The position numbers and the translations under genes are program-made. The notes beneath the pieces were generated by a model. It saw only the letters and a list, made by a program, of their open reading frames with translations, was not told where the DNA came from and made no database searches. Below, in pieces: positions 7,770 through 16,465 of a DNA stretch of 64,000 nt (within the stretch, counting starts at the first letter, position 1; every line of letters starts with the position of its first letter). Where the stretch lies: contig NZ_BMXG01000011.1 of the NCBI RefSeq assembly GCF_014651635.1, forward strand, positions 1 to 64,000, written 5' to 3'. Origin of the DNA: Cerasicoccus arenae. Lineage in GTDB: Bacteria; Verrucomicrobiota; Verrucomicrobiia; Opitutales; Cerasicoccaceae.

Positions 7770-9755
7770 ATGAATAATACGCAGCACAGAGAGTATCGAA
7801 TACTGCTTATCGAAGACGACTTTGGGTTGCAGCATTTCATCATGCGTCGCATGAGAGCGGATGGCTATCAGGTTATGGCGGTTTCCAGTGGTGCGGAAGC
7901 GATTAAGGAGCTGAGCGATACCCAGCAAGAATACGATCTCGTATTGCTGGATTATAAGCTTCCGGACACCAATGCCGAAGAACTCGTGACTGAGCATTGG
8001 GCCAGCCTTGGCTCACCGCCGTTTATCATGCTGACTGGTTTTGGTGACGAGCGCGTGGCCGTCCAACTGATGAAACTTGGTGCGGAGGATTATATCATCA
8101 AGGAGGCCGATTTTATCGATTACCTCCGGCCCGCGGTCGAACGTACGTTGCGGCATATTAGTCAGCGGGACCAACTTGATGAGGCCCAGCGCCAGCTTAA
8201 GGAAAGCGAAGAGCGCCTGAACCTTGCGCTGCACACGGCGGGCATTGCTGTATGGGATATCAATTTGCCGGAGCAGCATGCATACGTGTGCGAACGGTGG
8301 CGCGAAATAAGTGGTCAGTCACTGCCCAGGGGACCGATTTCGTTGGGGTTATTACATGCGGTTATCCACTCGGAGGATCGTGATTACTTCCAGCGGCGTT
8401 GGAGTAATTTTATACGGCAAACGGACTCGAAGCGGCACTTCGAGGCAGCCTTTCGCATCGTGCATGCAGAGTCTGGCGATCGATGGATTGAAAACCAAGG
8501 TATTGTAGTGCTGCGCGAGCCAGACGGCCGACCACGCCGCATCATTTGCACTTTCAATGACGTAACCGCAAAAATGCGTGTCCGCGAGATGGAAGATCAG
8601 TTGCGGCGGGCTCAGCGTATGGATACTTTGGGTTCCTTGGCTGGAGGGATTGCCCACGACTTTAATAACGTGCTGGCGGCGATTATTGGCTACAATGAAC
8701 TCACGCAACGCGACCCTGAGAATGTTGAATTCGTGTTGAGCAACGCCGATCACATTAGCCGGGCATCGCAACGTGCGCGCGAAATTATCCGCCAGGTTTT
8801 GCTTTTTAGCCGCTTAACGAATCCTGAGATCACCAAGGTGGACTTGGTGGAAGTCGTCAATGAGTCAGTAGATTTTATCCGCGCGGTTGTCGCAGAGCAT
8901 ACGCTCATTGAAACGTATTACGAGCTGGATAAAGCGGTCATTGATGCGGATTCGGGGCAAATCAGCCAAGTCATTACCAATTTGCTCAACAACGCCGCAC
9001 ATGCAGTGAAGGATGTGAGGGGAGTGATCCAAGTGCGCATTCGCGAAACGGTTTCGGATCAGCGAAATGGCTATGACGAGGACAGATACGGCTTTTTTTG
9101 CGTGGAGGTTCAGGACAATGGCAGTGGGATTCCCTTAAATATTCAGGAGCGGATATTTGAGCCATTTTTCAGCACGAAAAGGAAGGGCGAAGGCACAGGG
9201 CTCGGCTTGGCTACATCGCAGGGGATTATTGGCTCACATGGCGGCCGAATGACGGTTACCAGCGAGGTTGGGCACGGCGCGTGCTTCTCAGTGATACTGC
9301 CTAAAGCGCGACATAGCACAGTGGTCAAAGAAAAGAAAAAAACGACGCCCGTAACGCCAAGCGCACTACGTATCCTCTTGGTCGACGACGAGATCGCGTT
9401 GACGGAGGTTACGACGCAATTGTTGATATTACATGGCTTTGAAGTGGATGCCTATCATGACCCGGTTCAGGCTCTGGAATACTGTAAAAGCACGTGCGAG
9501 GAATACGATCTAGCCATTTGCGACTATAACATGCCGCACCTCAATGGCGATAAGCTGATCTCCATTTTACACGAAATGCACCCGCAGCTCCCATGTGTCT
9601 TGGTGACGGGGAACATGGATCAGCAGCAGGCGAAGCTAACAGATATCGCACCGTTCACGAAGCTGCTGCGTAAGCCTTATTCTCATGAAGAACTGATGGA
9701 GGTCATTAGTGAGGCTACGCTCACTGATTTCGTTTCGCAGGAGTTCGCAGAATAA
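7770..9755 (+). CDS. Hybrid sensor kinase: receiver-PAS-HisKA-HATPase-receiver
   Basis: The 661-residue cytoplasmic protein starts with a receiver domain (Asp61 in LLDYKLP, Lys111). It continues through a PAS fold (about 145-265), a HisKA domain with His296 (GGIAHDFNNVLAAI, the HDFNN class) and an HATPase domain (NNAAHAV, DNGSGIP, GEGTGLGLAT). It ends in a second receiver (VDDEIALTE, CDYNMPHLNG, a KPYS lysine motif). No membrane segment is seen. Flanking receivers imply phosphorelay input and output. It is third in the operon with the ethylene-receptor-like kinase and single receiver, so a multi-step relay among the three is likely. No DNA-binding output domain is encoded in this operon. Confidence 0.94.
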   Translation: MNNTQHREYRILLIEDDFGLQHFIMRRMRADGYQVMAVSSGAEAIKELSDTQQEYDLVLLDYKLPDTNAEELVTEHWASLGSPPFIMLTGFGDERVAVQLMKLGAEDYIIKEADFIDYLRPAVERTLRHISQRDQLDEAQRQLKESEERLNLALHTAGIAVWDINLPEQHAYVCERWREISGQSLPRGPISLGLLHAVIHSEDRDYFQRRWSNFIRQTDSKRHFEAAFRIVHAESGDRWIENQGIVVLREPDGRPRRIICTFNDVTAKMRVREMEDQLRRAQRMDTLGSLAGGIAHDFNNVLAAIIGYNELTQRDPENVEFVLSNADHISRASQRAREIIRQVLLFSRLTNPEITKVDLVEVVNESVDFIRAVVAEHTLIETYYELDKAVIDADSGQISQVITNLLNNAAHAVKDVRGVIQVRIRETVSDQRNGYDEDRYGFFCVEVQDNGSGIPLNIQERIFEPFFSTKRKGEGTGLGLATSQGIIGSHGGRMTVTSEVGHGACFSVILPKARHSTVVKEKKKTTPVTPSALRILLVDDEIALTEVTTQLLILHGFEVDAYHDPVQALEYCKSTCEEYDLAICDYNMPHLNGDKLISILHEMHPQLPCVLVTGNMDQQQAKLTDIAPFTKLLRKPYSHEELMEVISEATLTDFVSQEFAE

Positions 9756-9911
9756 CAAGCTTTGCTGTTGTCTCAGCGCCGGCAGTCTTGCCGAATACAC
9801 GCTTAGTTCGATAACTGGCTATCAGTATATTAATTCTAGGGAGGATTGCCAGGAACCGATTCCGGATTTTGTTGCCTAATTGAAATACGCTATGATGATT
9901 GTTGCTGGCTT

Positions 9912-11822
9912 GTGAAAATTTACTGGATACTCGTTGTTGCCGCTCCTGTCGCCCTCGCAGGGGGCTGGTTGATGCGTGGCTCACTTACCCCCCCCACACA
10001 CATGTCGTCGGATTTCAGTCTGACGACCTATTCAGATTCCACTTCGGCGCGCGCCGGCGAGGATTTTGTGGAAGGAACGGACGCTGCGGTTGAAGAGGCT
10101 GCTATTGATGGTCGGGTTCGTCTTCCCCGGAGCTTCGATGAGCGTTTGGCGGTGGTCGATTCAATCGGCGCGGATCCCTCCATGGACAATGTGACCATGG
10201 CCCTGCAAGTAATCATGGCGATGCGCGCAGGAGATTTACGTGCCGCGATGGAGCAGGCGGATAGTAGCTATGCCCGACGATTACTGATGGAGCGTTGGGT
10301 GGAGATCGACCCTGATGGCGTCTTGGCCTACTTGAGCGCCGACGAAAAAAAGAATTATAGTCTGACCCGAGAACTCTTTACTCAATGGGCGGAGACCGAC
10401 ATCGACGGAGCCCTCAAAGCCGTGCAAAGGCTTCCTGAGTCAAAGCAGAGCAGCGCCTATTACCGACTGATCAACTATTTGGGTAAGGAAGATCCCGTTC
10501 GAGCCATGAAGCTGATCAAATCCGGCAAGGTGGGAGGTAATATTGCTTGGCGATATAATGCGCTCATGAAAAATTGGGTGCGGGATGATCCCACTGCTGC
10601 TCGAGCGGCGATTGAGTCTATTTCAGACCGAGGTGAACGGGAGACAGCGTGGCGTGGCTATTTCTCTGGTTTGGCTGAAGATGATCCCAACCTCGCTCTG
10701 AACGAGGCCCAGCAATTGGGTACCTACCACGACCGCAAGCGGATGCTGGAGAGCGTTTACTCTACCTGGTTGAGGAAGGACATGGATATGGCCTTTGCCT
10801 CGCTGGAGCAGATACCGTCTGCGACCATGCGCAGTCAGATTATCGGTGCGCAGAGTTGGAGACTCCCTTTGGACGATCCCGAGTCGCTAATGGGCTATAT
10901 TGATGAATACACAGATGGCCGTCGGCAGGACGATCTCGTGCGAAATATTGTCAACCGACTAGCGAAAAGTGATCCCGTGCGGGCTGCTGCTCTGGTCGAT
11001 CAATTACCCTTCGGTTCCAATTATCGCAATTCTGTCAACAACCTCGTTCGCACCTGGGCGGAAAATGATCCGTTGGCAGCCATGGCGTGGGTGGATACCC
11101 TCCCCCCCGGTAGCGAGAAAACCAATGGTCAGGCCCGAGCGCTTGAGTATTATGCCGAGAATCATCCCGAGGAAGCACTACGTTTCTATTTATCCTTAGG
11201 TTCAGAGGAGCGCACCAATAGACATATGAGCGAACTGAGTGATGGGTTGGCCAAATATAATCCGGACTTTGCTGCGCAGCTTATCGCAGGAGTGAACCAG
11301 GAGGACATCCGCCAGAAGATGGAGGAGGAGTTGACCAAAGATTGGAGCAGGACAGATCCTGAGGGTGCGCTTGCCTATTGGACGGCCCTCGGGGGAGAGC
11401 TGTCCAAGAGCACCACCTCGGATATTGCCTATAACTGGGCTAGGAAAAACCCCGCCCAAGCCGCTGATTGGGCGCAAACATTGGAAGGCGATGCACAGTC
11501 AGATGCGATTGGTCGTATCAGCGAGCAGTGGTTGCGCCATGATAGCTTGGAGGCTTCAGAATGGATTGCGACTCTGGAGGTGAGCCCAGGGCGGGATGCG
11601 GCCATCAGCAATATCGTCAACCAGACATTGCGCAACGATCCCGCCAGTGCCTTTGACTGGGCGACAGGCGTCTCCGACGATAGCATACGCCAGAACCTCA
11701 CCAAGAACAGCTATAATAAATGGAAGGCGAAGGACCCAGCCGCAGCCGAGGCTGCGTTGCGCAAAAGTGATCTACCAGTTGAGGAGATCAATAAGCTCAT
11801 TGGGGAAGGCGATAAGAAATGA
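9912..11822 (+). CDS. Exported alpha-helical repeat protein, paralogue 1
   Basis: The predicted 636-residue protein has an N-terminal membrane segment (IYWILVVAAPVALAGGWLM) followed by a long series of about 32-residue repeats. Each repeat has the pattern DP-x-AA-hydrophobic, a LP turn, then a helix ending in W-A/V (for example WVRDDPTAARAAIESIS and TWAENDPLAAMAWVDTLPPG). The repeats look like paired helices of the TPR/SEL1/HEAT type; I cannot name the family. The GTG at 9912 was chosen over a TTG 66 bases upstream because it puts the hydrophobic segment at the N-terminus, as in the downstream paralogue of almost equal length. It overlaps that gene by four bases, so the two are coupled. It may be a periplasmic scaffold anchored in the inner membrane. 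An eight-C run lies at 9988-9995. Confidence 0.8.
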   Translation: MKIYWILVVAAPVALAGGWLMRGSLTPPTHMSSDFSLTTYSDSTSARAGEDFVEGTDAAVEEAAIDGRVRLPRSFDERLAVVDSIGADPSMDNVTMALQVIMAMRAGDLRAAMEQADSSYARRLLMERWVEIDPDGVLAYLSADEKKNYSLTRELFTQWAETDIDGALKAVQRLPESKQSSAYYRLINYLGKEDPVRAMKLIKSGKVGGNIAWRYNALMKNWVRDDPTAARAAIESISDRGERETAWRGYFSGLAEDDPNLALNEAQQLGTYHDRKRMLESVYSTWLRKDMDMAFASLEQIPSATMRSQIIGAQSWRLPLDDPESLMGYIDEYTDGRRQDDLVRNIVNRLAKSDPVRAAALVDQLPFGSNYRNSVNNLVRTWAENDPLAAMAWVDTLPPGSEKTNGQARALEYYAENHPEEALRFYLSLGSEERTNRHMSELSDGLAKYNPDFAAQLIAGVNQEDIRQKMEEELTKDWSRTDPEGALAYWTALGGELSKSTTSDIAYNWARKNPAQAADWAQTLEGDAQSDAIGRISEQWLRHDSLEASEWIATLEVSPGRDAAISNIVNQTLRNDPASAFDWATGVSDDSIRQNLTKNSYNKWKAKDPAAAEAALRKSDLPVEEINKLIGEGDKK

Positions 11823-13726
11823 AGTACGCCTTCAGCATTATCCTCCTCGCCATTGCTTTTGCCTTGGGTTGGTTTCTGAACGCACCCAATGCACGCCCGC
11901 AGTTTGATGAGGATCTCGACCCCATTCAGTTGGTTGACGCCTCCCCTGAGTGGCAGGCCAAAACCAAGGGAAAGTCGACCCGCGAAGTCGCGGAAGCCAT
12001 TTACCATGAAGCAATGTCGGTCAGCTTTGAGGAGAAATACCAACTGCTAGGCGGTATTCTGAAAAAGGACAGTACTGCCAGTAAGCTGAATGCCCGCATG
12101 ATCGTGATGTCCATGTCTGAGGATGAGCTCGTGCGCGCCATTGGGCAAGCTCGGGCAGAAGATGCTGATCGCAGCACGATGAACTTACTCTACGGGCGTT
12201 GGGTCGACGTCAACCGTGACGCGGCCTATGCGTATTTCCTCGAGCAGCCTGACCCTGACGATGTCTCCACCCTTGGTTATTTCATATTCAAGAACTGGGT
12301 GCTGGAAGACCAAGCTGGGGCGATGATCGCTTGGGCACAGCTTGACACCAATACCCAAAGTAAGCGCCTACGCACCATGGTCTATTCCTTGGCCGAAGTT
12401 GATCTCGCCCAGGCCCTTACTCTCCAGCTTACTTACGGTAAGGCGGATGGAAATGGCCCGAAAAACTACGCCCATATCATTGATCTATGGGCCAAGCAGG
12501 ACATTGAGTCCGCCAAAGAAGCGCTCGAACTGGTCCCTCGCGGTGATGCCTATGAACAGGCTCTCAAGGCCTATTTTAATGTTTTGATGGACGAAAACCG
12601 CGATTTGGCAATGACGGAGGCCAGAGAGTTGGCCAGCAACGCCGATCAGAAAAGCGTCCTGCGAAGCATCTACGAGCGCTGGATCAACGATGACGTTGAG
12701 GGCGCTTTGGGGGCACTGGCTCTGGAAAAAGATCCTCAGCAATACATGAGTGCATGGCGTGCTGCCGATAAAGATCCGGTGTTAGTGATGGACTGGGCCC
12801 ATGCCAATTTAGACGGCGCAGTGCAGGACGAATTTATCTCCACTGCCATCAACCGTATGGTGCGCAAAGACCCGCAAATGGCCCTCAGCTACATCGATAG
12901 TCTGCCCTACGGAGAGGCCTATACTCGCGCTCTGTCTAATCTATCCTACAACTGGGCGCGACAGGACCCAGAAGCTGCAATTGCGTGGTTTGAGGCGATG
13001 CCTGAAGGAGAGGATAGAAACAACGCCATGCGTAATGTCCTCTCCGAATACGTTAATAAGGACCCCGAAGCGGCCAAAGCCTACTTTTTGAGTATGGACG
13101 GGGAGATGCAGGGAAGCGCGGTTTCGAATTTAGCTAATAGGCTAGTTCAGAATGACCCACAACAGGCCCTCGCCTGGATCAATTCACTCCCGGACCCCGA
13201 CCTGCAGTCGCGTCTGATCAAGGAGACCTACAGCAGTTGGGCGCGGGAAGACGGTTCGACGCTTTTTGCGCACCTTGGAGCCGATGGTTTTGCTAAGCTA
13301 GACACGAACGAACAGCGAAACCTCATGCGTAGCTGGGCCGACTACAGTCCCCGGGAGGCCGCTGATTGGCTGGAAAACGCCCCTGAAGATCAGCAAAAAA
13401 TGCTGACCGATCGGGTGTCACGCGAATGGTTGGACCACGATACCTATGAGGCCTCTATTTGGATTTCTGAGCTGCCTGAGGGGGAGAGCCGTGAGGCTGC
13501 CGTTAAGAATCTCGTGAACTCCATTAGCAGTAGTGATCCTATCTCTGCGCTCGATTGGGTCGTAGATATTAAGGATGATGGAGATCGCAACCGCAGCGCG
13601 GCAAATATTTTGAGGCAATGGAAAGACAAAGCTGCCGCCAGAGATGCTTTGCTTGCCAGTAGTTTGTCCGATGACGAAGTCACGAAGTTGCTCGCGGATG
13701 TCTTTAATGAAAAGTCGGGGAGCTAA
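11819..13726 (+). CDS. Exported alpha-helical repeat protein, paralogue 2
   Basis: The 635-residue protein begins with a hydrophobic signal anchor (residues 3-20) and continues with the same 32-residue DP...LP...W repeats as the gene before it. Clear units are KDPQMALSYIDSLPYGEAY, RQDPEAAIAWFEAMPEGED, NKDPEAAKAYFLSM and QNDPQQALAWINSLPDPD, each followed by a helix. Conservation of length, anchor and repeat order shows a tandem duplication, while sequence divergence suggests it is old. The start overlaps the stop of paralogue 1 (ATGA). Function is unknown; superhelical repeats of this kind usually bind other proteins. A G8 run and a GGGGG-N8-CCCCC hairpin (13738-13755) follow the stop and may end the transcript, although no T tract follows. 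Confidence 0.82.
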   Translation: MKYAFSIILLAIAFALGWFLNAPNARPQFDEDLDPIQLVDASPEWQAKTKGKSTREVAEAIYHEAMSVSFEEKYQLLGGILKKDSTASKLNARMIVMSMSEDELVRAIGQARAEDADRSTMNLLYGRWVDVNRDAAYAYFLEQPDPDDVSTLGYFIFKNWVLEDQAGAMIAWAQLDTNTQSKRLRTMVYSLAEVDLAQALTLQLTYGKADGNGPKNYAHIIDLWAKQDIESAKEALELVPRGDAYEQALKAYFNVLMDENRDLAMTEARELASNADQKSVLRSIYERWINDDVEGALGALALEKDPQQYMSAWRAADKDPVLVMDWAHANLDGAVQDEFISTAINRMVRKDPQMALSYIDSLPYGEAYTRALSNLSYNWARQDPEAAIAWFEAMPEGEDRNNAMRNVLSEYVNKDPEAAKAYFLSMDGEMQGSAVSNLANRLVQNDPQQALAWINSLPDPDLQSRLIKETYSSWAREDGSTLFAHLGADGFAKLDTNEQRNLMRSWADYSPREAADWLENAPEDQQKMLTDRVSREWLDHDTYEASIWISELPEGESREAAVKNLVNSISSSDPISALDWVVDIKDDGDRNRSAANILRQWKDKAAARDALLASSLSDDEVTKLLADVFNEKSGS

Positions 13727-13883
13727 AGGGGGGGGTAGGGGGTGATTTATCCCCCGGAAATGGCCTCCGAGACCAATTGCTAAGGGGATTGAGGGCCGAT
13801 TTCGTTGTTTTTGGGAACTGATACTTTTATGCTCTTTTTTAGCCTAAAATGCCTCAGAAATGGAAACTACAGCAAAGTTTTAC

Positions 13884-13919
13884 TTTGGGGTGTGGCCAAA
13901 AAATGCGTTTTGGGGCGTG
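13884..13919 (+). promoter_or_regulatory. Direct repeat TTTGGGGYGTG before a small exported protein gene
   Basis: TTTGGGGTGTG (13884-13894) and TTTGGGGCGTG (13909-13919) are 25 bases apart, 53-88 bases upstream of the next start codon. Their position suggests a regulator site, but no matching regulator is evident. The whole gap 13727-13971 holds only this and the G-rich hairpin. Confidence 0.3.
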
Positions 13920-13971
13920 CAAACAAGGAGGAAGGGGTTGCAGGCGGGATGATCATTGTTAACCTATTTGT

Positions 13972-14385
13972 ATGAAATCAGTCCGTCTGTTCTTACTCGT
14001 GAGTCTGCTCGCGGCCCGCGTTTTCGCGTTGGACCCCAATGACGTCGTTTCGTTTGACCGCTATGACATCGATCCATCGGAGCTGTTCTTCGAGGAAGAC
14101 ACCCGCATCGTGCCTGATCGCACCTATGTGCTCCTGCGCAATTTCCGACCCATGAGCACGCCCTCGGGCGATCGTTATGCCATGATAACACTGGAAAACC
14201 AGCTCAGCAGCCGCCAAATCCTTGACCCTGAGGAGTTCGTGGGCATTTTCGCCGACGGCACTCGCCGTTACCCGAAAGATTTCTCGGTCCGGATGGAGCC
14301 TGGGCGCACGCGGACGATTGTCGTGAAGTTCGGCACGCATTCCTTCCCGCTGGTCAAAATTATCATCGACAACGGGGCCAACTGA
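13972..14385 (+). CDS. Small exported protein of unknown function
   Basis: The 137-residue product carries a typical signal peptide (MKSVRLFLLVSLLAARVFA, cleavage probably after residue 19) and a beta-rich mature part. Segments such as TYVLLRNFRP, DRYAMITLENQLSS, VGIFADGTRRYPKDFSV and RTIVVKFGTHSFPLVKIII look like an immunoglobulin-like or other small beta-sandwich domain. I do not recognise the family. An AGGAGG-type sequence (aggaggaagg) occurs about 40 bases upstream, too far to be its ribosome site. The gene stands alone between the repeat-protein pair and rpmF. Confidence 0.7.
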   Translation: MKSVRLFLLVSLLAARVFALDPNDVVSFDRYDIDPSELFFEEDTRIVPDRTYVLLRNFRPMSTPSGDRYAMITLENQLSSRQILDPEEFVGIFADGTRRYPKDFSVRMEPGRTRTIVVKFGTHSFPLVKIIIDNGAN

Positions 14386-14504
14386 GGCAAATTCTCACGG
14401 TTTGCGAGGATCAATATTTCCCAATAAATACCCTTGACGCACATCGCGTGGGCGTCCATTTTCTCCCTTTTTCCAAATGTCGGAACCACCAAACACCTTT
14501 AGTC

Positions 14505-14684
14505 ATGGCCCAACCCAAACGTAAGCAATCCAAGCAGCGCAGCCGCCTTCGCCGTGGCGCGAACCGTTTCAAGGCACCTTTGCTCGCCAAGGACAGCACG
14601 GACGGCACAGCCTTCCGCCCGCACCACGTCAACCCAACCAATGGGATGTATCGCGGTCGCCAAGTGCTTGAAGTCGAACTGTAA
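14505..14684 (+). CDS. rpmF: 50S ribosomal protein bL32
   Basis: The 59-residue basic protein begins MAQPKRKQSKQRSRLRRGA, the standard N-terminus of bL32, a component of the large ribosomal subunit near the peptidyl transferase centre. It has none of the paired Cys of the zinc-binding form, so it belongs to the zinc-independent type. The start was set to this methionine; upstream in-frame sequence is not ribosomal-protein-like. A weak promoter candidate (TTGACG at 14434, 17-base spacer, CATTTT) lies upstream, and a strong Rho-independent terminator follows. In many bacteria rpmF is followed by plsX and fabH; here it is monocistronic. Confidence 0.93.
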   Translation: MAQPKRKQSKQRSRLRRGANRFKAPLLAKDSTDGTAFRPHHVNPTNGMYRGRQVLEVEL

Positions 14685-14710
14685 GCCAGTTACACGACCT
14701 GTTTCTCTGA

Positions 14711-14738
14711 CCCGGCTATTATTGGCCGGGTTTTTTTT
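14711..14738 (+). terminator. Rho-independent terminator of rpmF
   Basis: CCCGGC (14711-14716) pairs with GCCGGG (14725-14730) around an eight-base loop, followed directly by eight T. It is 26 bases after the rpmF stop codon. Confidence 0.93.
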
Positions 14739-14881
14739 ATGCCCACGCCTAAGGTCGCGCGGAGTATCTGCGCCATTGCTAGGCATGGGTTTGTTCCGTG
14801 GGACATGGGGGTGCTCCGTGGGGCAGTGCTACCTTGAAATGACGGATTGAGTAGCGACGGGGTGTGCTGCCAGTACAATGA

Positions 14882-14910
14882 AACTGCCCGATGGGTGGCA
14901 TCGGGCAGTT
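14882..14910. terminator. Perfect 11-bp hairpin between rpmF and the GH4 gene
   Basis: AACTGCCCGAT (14882-14892) and ATCGGGCAGTT (14900-14910) form a perfect stem with a seven-base loop. On the plus strand CGTTTTAAG follows; it also lies about 65 bases beyond the stop of the leftward GH4 gene, so it probably ends that transcript. The T tract is weak on both sides. The preceding segment contains a loose direct repeat (TTCCGTGGGACA and CTCCGTGGGGCA) of unknown meaning. Confidence 0.6.
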
Positions 14911-14976
14911 CGTTTTAAGTCAGTCGTCGGTTGATGCGGAATACTTCGCCGACGGCACACGCGGGTGCGTGCTTGT

Positions 14977-16401
14977 TTAATATAGCTGGGGCCCAGCGCT
15001 TGCGGCGGCGAGCTCAGGTGTGGGCGTGGATTCTTCGCTGTTGTCCCAATCGCCGAACAGCTCGGCTTGCGCGATGAATAGTTCGTCGATGACGACCTTG
15101 GCCGTGGCGATTGAGTTGACGAGCGGATCCATTGCGAGGGCGCGGACCAGCAGGTTTTTGTCGCGCTTCATGATGGCTTCGATCGTGAGTTCGTGCACGT
15201 CGAGGATGAGCATTTGTTGGGCACGGAGACCCATCGGGAACTCGCCAACTGGGAGGGGACGTGGGCCATTGCTGTCGAGCGTGCATTCCAGTTCGAGGAA
15301 GGCGTCGTCGGGTAAATTACCGACTGGGCGAACGTTGGTGTCGCGGTTGAAGTTGGGCAGATTGATGAAATAATTGCGCCCGTCTTCCACGACCATGGTG
15401 TTGATGATGTCCGTGGCATGGTCGGCTCCGAGTTTTTCGTGGAACTCGGTCATCGGCTTTTCTCCAGCAAGGTAGGCGTCGATGGTGCTCCACATTTCCG
15501 CGGTTTTTTCGGCACGTTCATCACAGTCGAATACCGACAGCGGCGGAATCGCCTCTTGGATTGCGCTGCGGCCCTGATAATACGGCACGTATTCCTTGGT
15601 GTGGCCGGTGCAGGTTGGCACAGCTCCAAAGACATCGGCCAGATGGGCAGTGATGTAGTTATTGAAACGGCTCTTGGCGTAGCCCTCGTCTTTTTCGTCT
15701 TTAGCCAGGGTGTGAAAAGCGCTGTGGATGTCGGGTAATACGTCGCGGTCTTGGTAGGTTGCGCTGAGCATCCAGGTGAAGTGGTTCACGCCGGCAATGC
15801 GCATGTCGAAATCGGCTTCTTTGGATTTATCAATGCCTATCATTTCCATGTAGCCAAGTTTCTTGTGCGGCAGGTGGTGCGTGTCGCAGAGCGCAAAACT
15901 TTTGGCCTTGGAGTGGCGCATGAGGCCGATGCCCATCACGGCGGACGGGTTGATGTAGTTGATCAGCCAAGCGTTCGGGCAAAGCTCCTCGACGGCATGG
16001 GCGATTTCGAGAATCGCAGGAAACTCGCGCATGGCGCGGAAAACACCGCCGGGCCCAATGGTGTCACCCGAGCACATGCGGATGCCGTACTTGGCCGAAA
16101 TCTCGCAATCAATTTTGCGGAAATGCGCGTTGCGGTCGGAAAAGCTGAGGACGACATAGTCTGCGCCTGGGAGTGCTTCGCGGTAATCGGCAGTGCCCGT
16201 TACGGTCGAGCCAGAGCCCGAGGTTTCGGCGGCGAGCTTGGCCAAGCGCACCATGCGGTCGAGGTTGTCCGGGTCGGTATCAACCAAGACCAAGTGGCCG
16301 CCCTTGAGGCCACCGAGGTGGTTCATGGACCAGATTGCCTTCTGTCCGAAAAACAGACTGCCCGCACCGATAATAACAATTGTAGGTTTCAAGTTGCTCA
16401 T
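14977..16401 (-). CDS. Glycoside hydrolase family 4 (NAD/Mn-dependent alpha-glycosidase-like)
   Basis: GH4 enzymes cleave glycosides by an unusual NAD+-dependent redox-elimination mechanism with a divalent metal. The 474-residue protein has the N-terminal dinucleotide-binding loop IVIIGAGSLFFG, the LINYINPSAV motif, and the likely metal ligands Cys in FALCDTHHLPHK and His in AGVNHFTWML. A C-terminal Ala/Pro-rich tail follows. The CDTHH and NHFTW forms resemble the alpha-galactosidase/alpha-glucosidase/alpha-glucuronidase branch rather than the 6-phospho-glycosidases, but the substrate cannot be fixed from sequence. It is transcribed divergently from an AraC-type regulator whose start is 64 bases away, a classic arrangement for sugar-inducible control. 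No transporter or signal peptide is seen, so it acts in the cytoplasm. Confidence 0.9.
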   Translation of the reverse strand: MSNLKPTIVIIGAGSLFFGQKAIWSMNHLGGLKGGHLVLVDTDPDNLDRMVRLAKLAAETSGSGSTVTGTADYREALPGADYVVLSFSDRNAHFRKIDCEISAKYGIRMCSGDTIGPGGVFRAMREFPAILEIAHAVEELCPNAWLINYINPSAVMGIGLMRHSKAKSFALCDTHHLPHKKLGYMEMIGIDKSKEADFDMRIAGVNHFTWMLSATYQDRDVLPDIHSAFHTLAKDEKDEGYAKSRFNNYITAHLADVFGAVPTCTGHTKEYVPYYQGRSAIQEAIPPLSVFDCDERAEKTAEMWSTIDAYLAGEKPMTEFHEKLGADHATDIINTMVVEDGRNYFINLPNFNRDTNVRPVGNLPDDAFLELECTLDSNGPRPLPVGEFPMGLRAQQMLILDVHELTIEAIMKRDKNLLVRALAMDPLVNSIATAKVVIDELFIAQAELFGDWDNSEESTPTPELAAASAGPQLY

Positions 16402-16424
16402 TCCAATAAAGATAGCGCCAATGT

Positions 16425-16451
16425 TTGTCGTTGCTGATAGGAAAGTTGTCG
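16425..16451. promoter_or_regulatory. TTGTCG direct repeats, 21 bases apart, between GH4 and AraC genes
   Basis: TTGTCG occurs at 16425-16430 and again at 16446-16451 within the 64-base divergent promoter region. A 21-base spacing (two helical turns) is typical of AraC-family direct-repeat operators. The match outside the hexamer is loose (a few shared positions), so this is a candidate only. Confidence 0.4.
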
Positions 16452-16465
16452 CTAATCTAGCATTT

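Noticed and set aside
14740-14880. Possible tRNA or small RNA
   Set aside because: No cloverleaf can be drawn and no CCA-type end is present; only a loose direct repeat is visible.
16193-16465. Upstream extension of the AraC frame
   Set aside because: It overlaps the divergent GH4 coding region on the other strand and gives a non-homologous N-terminus; ATG 16466 is the family-like start.
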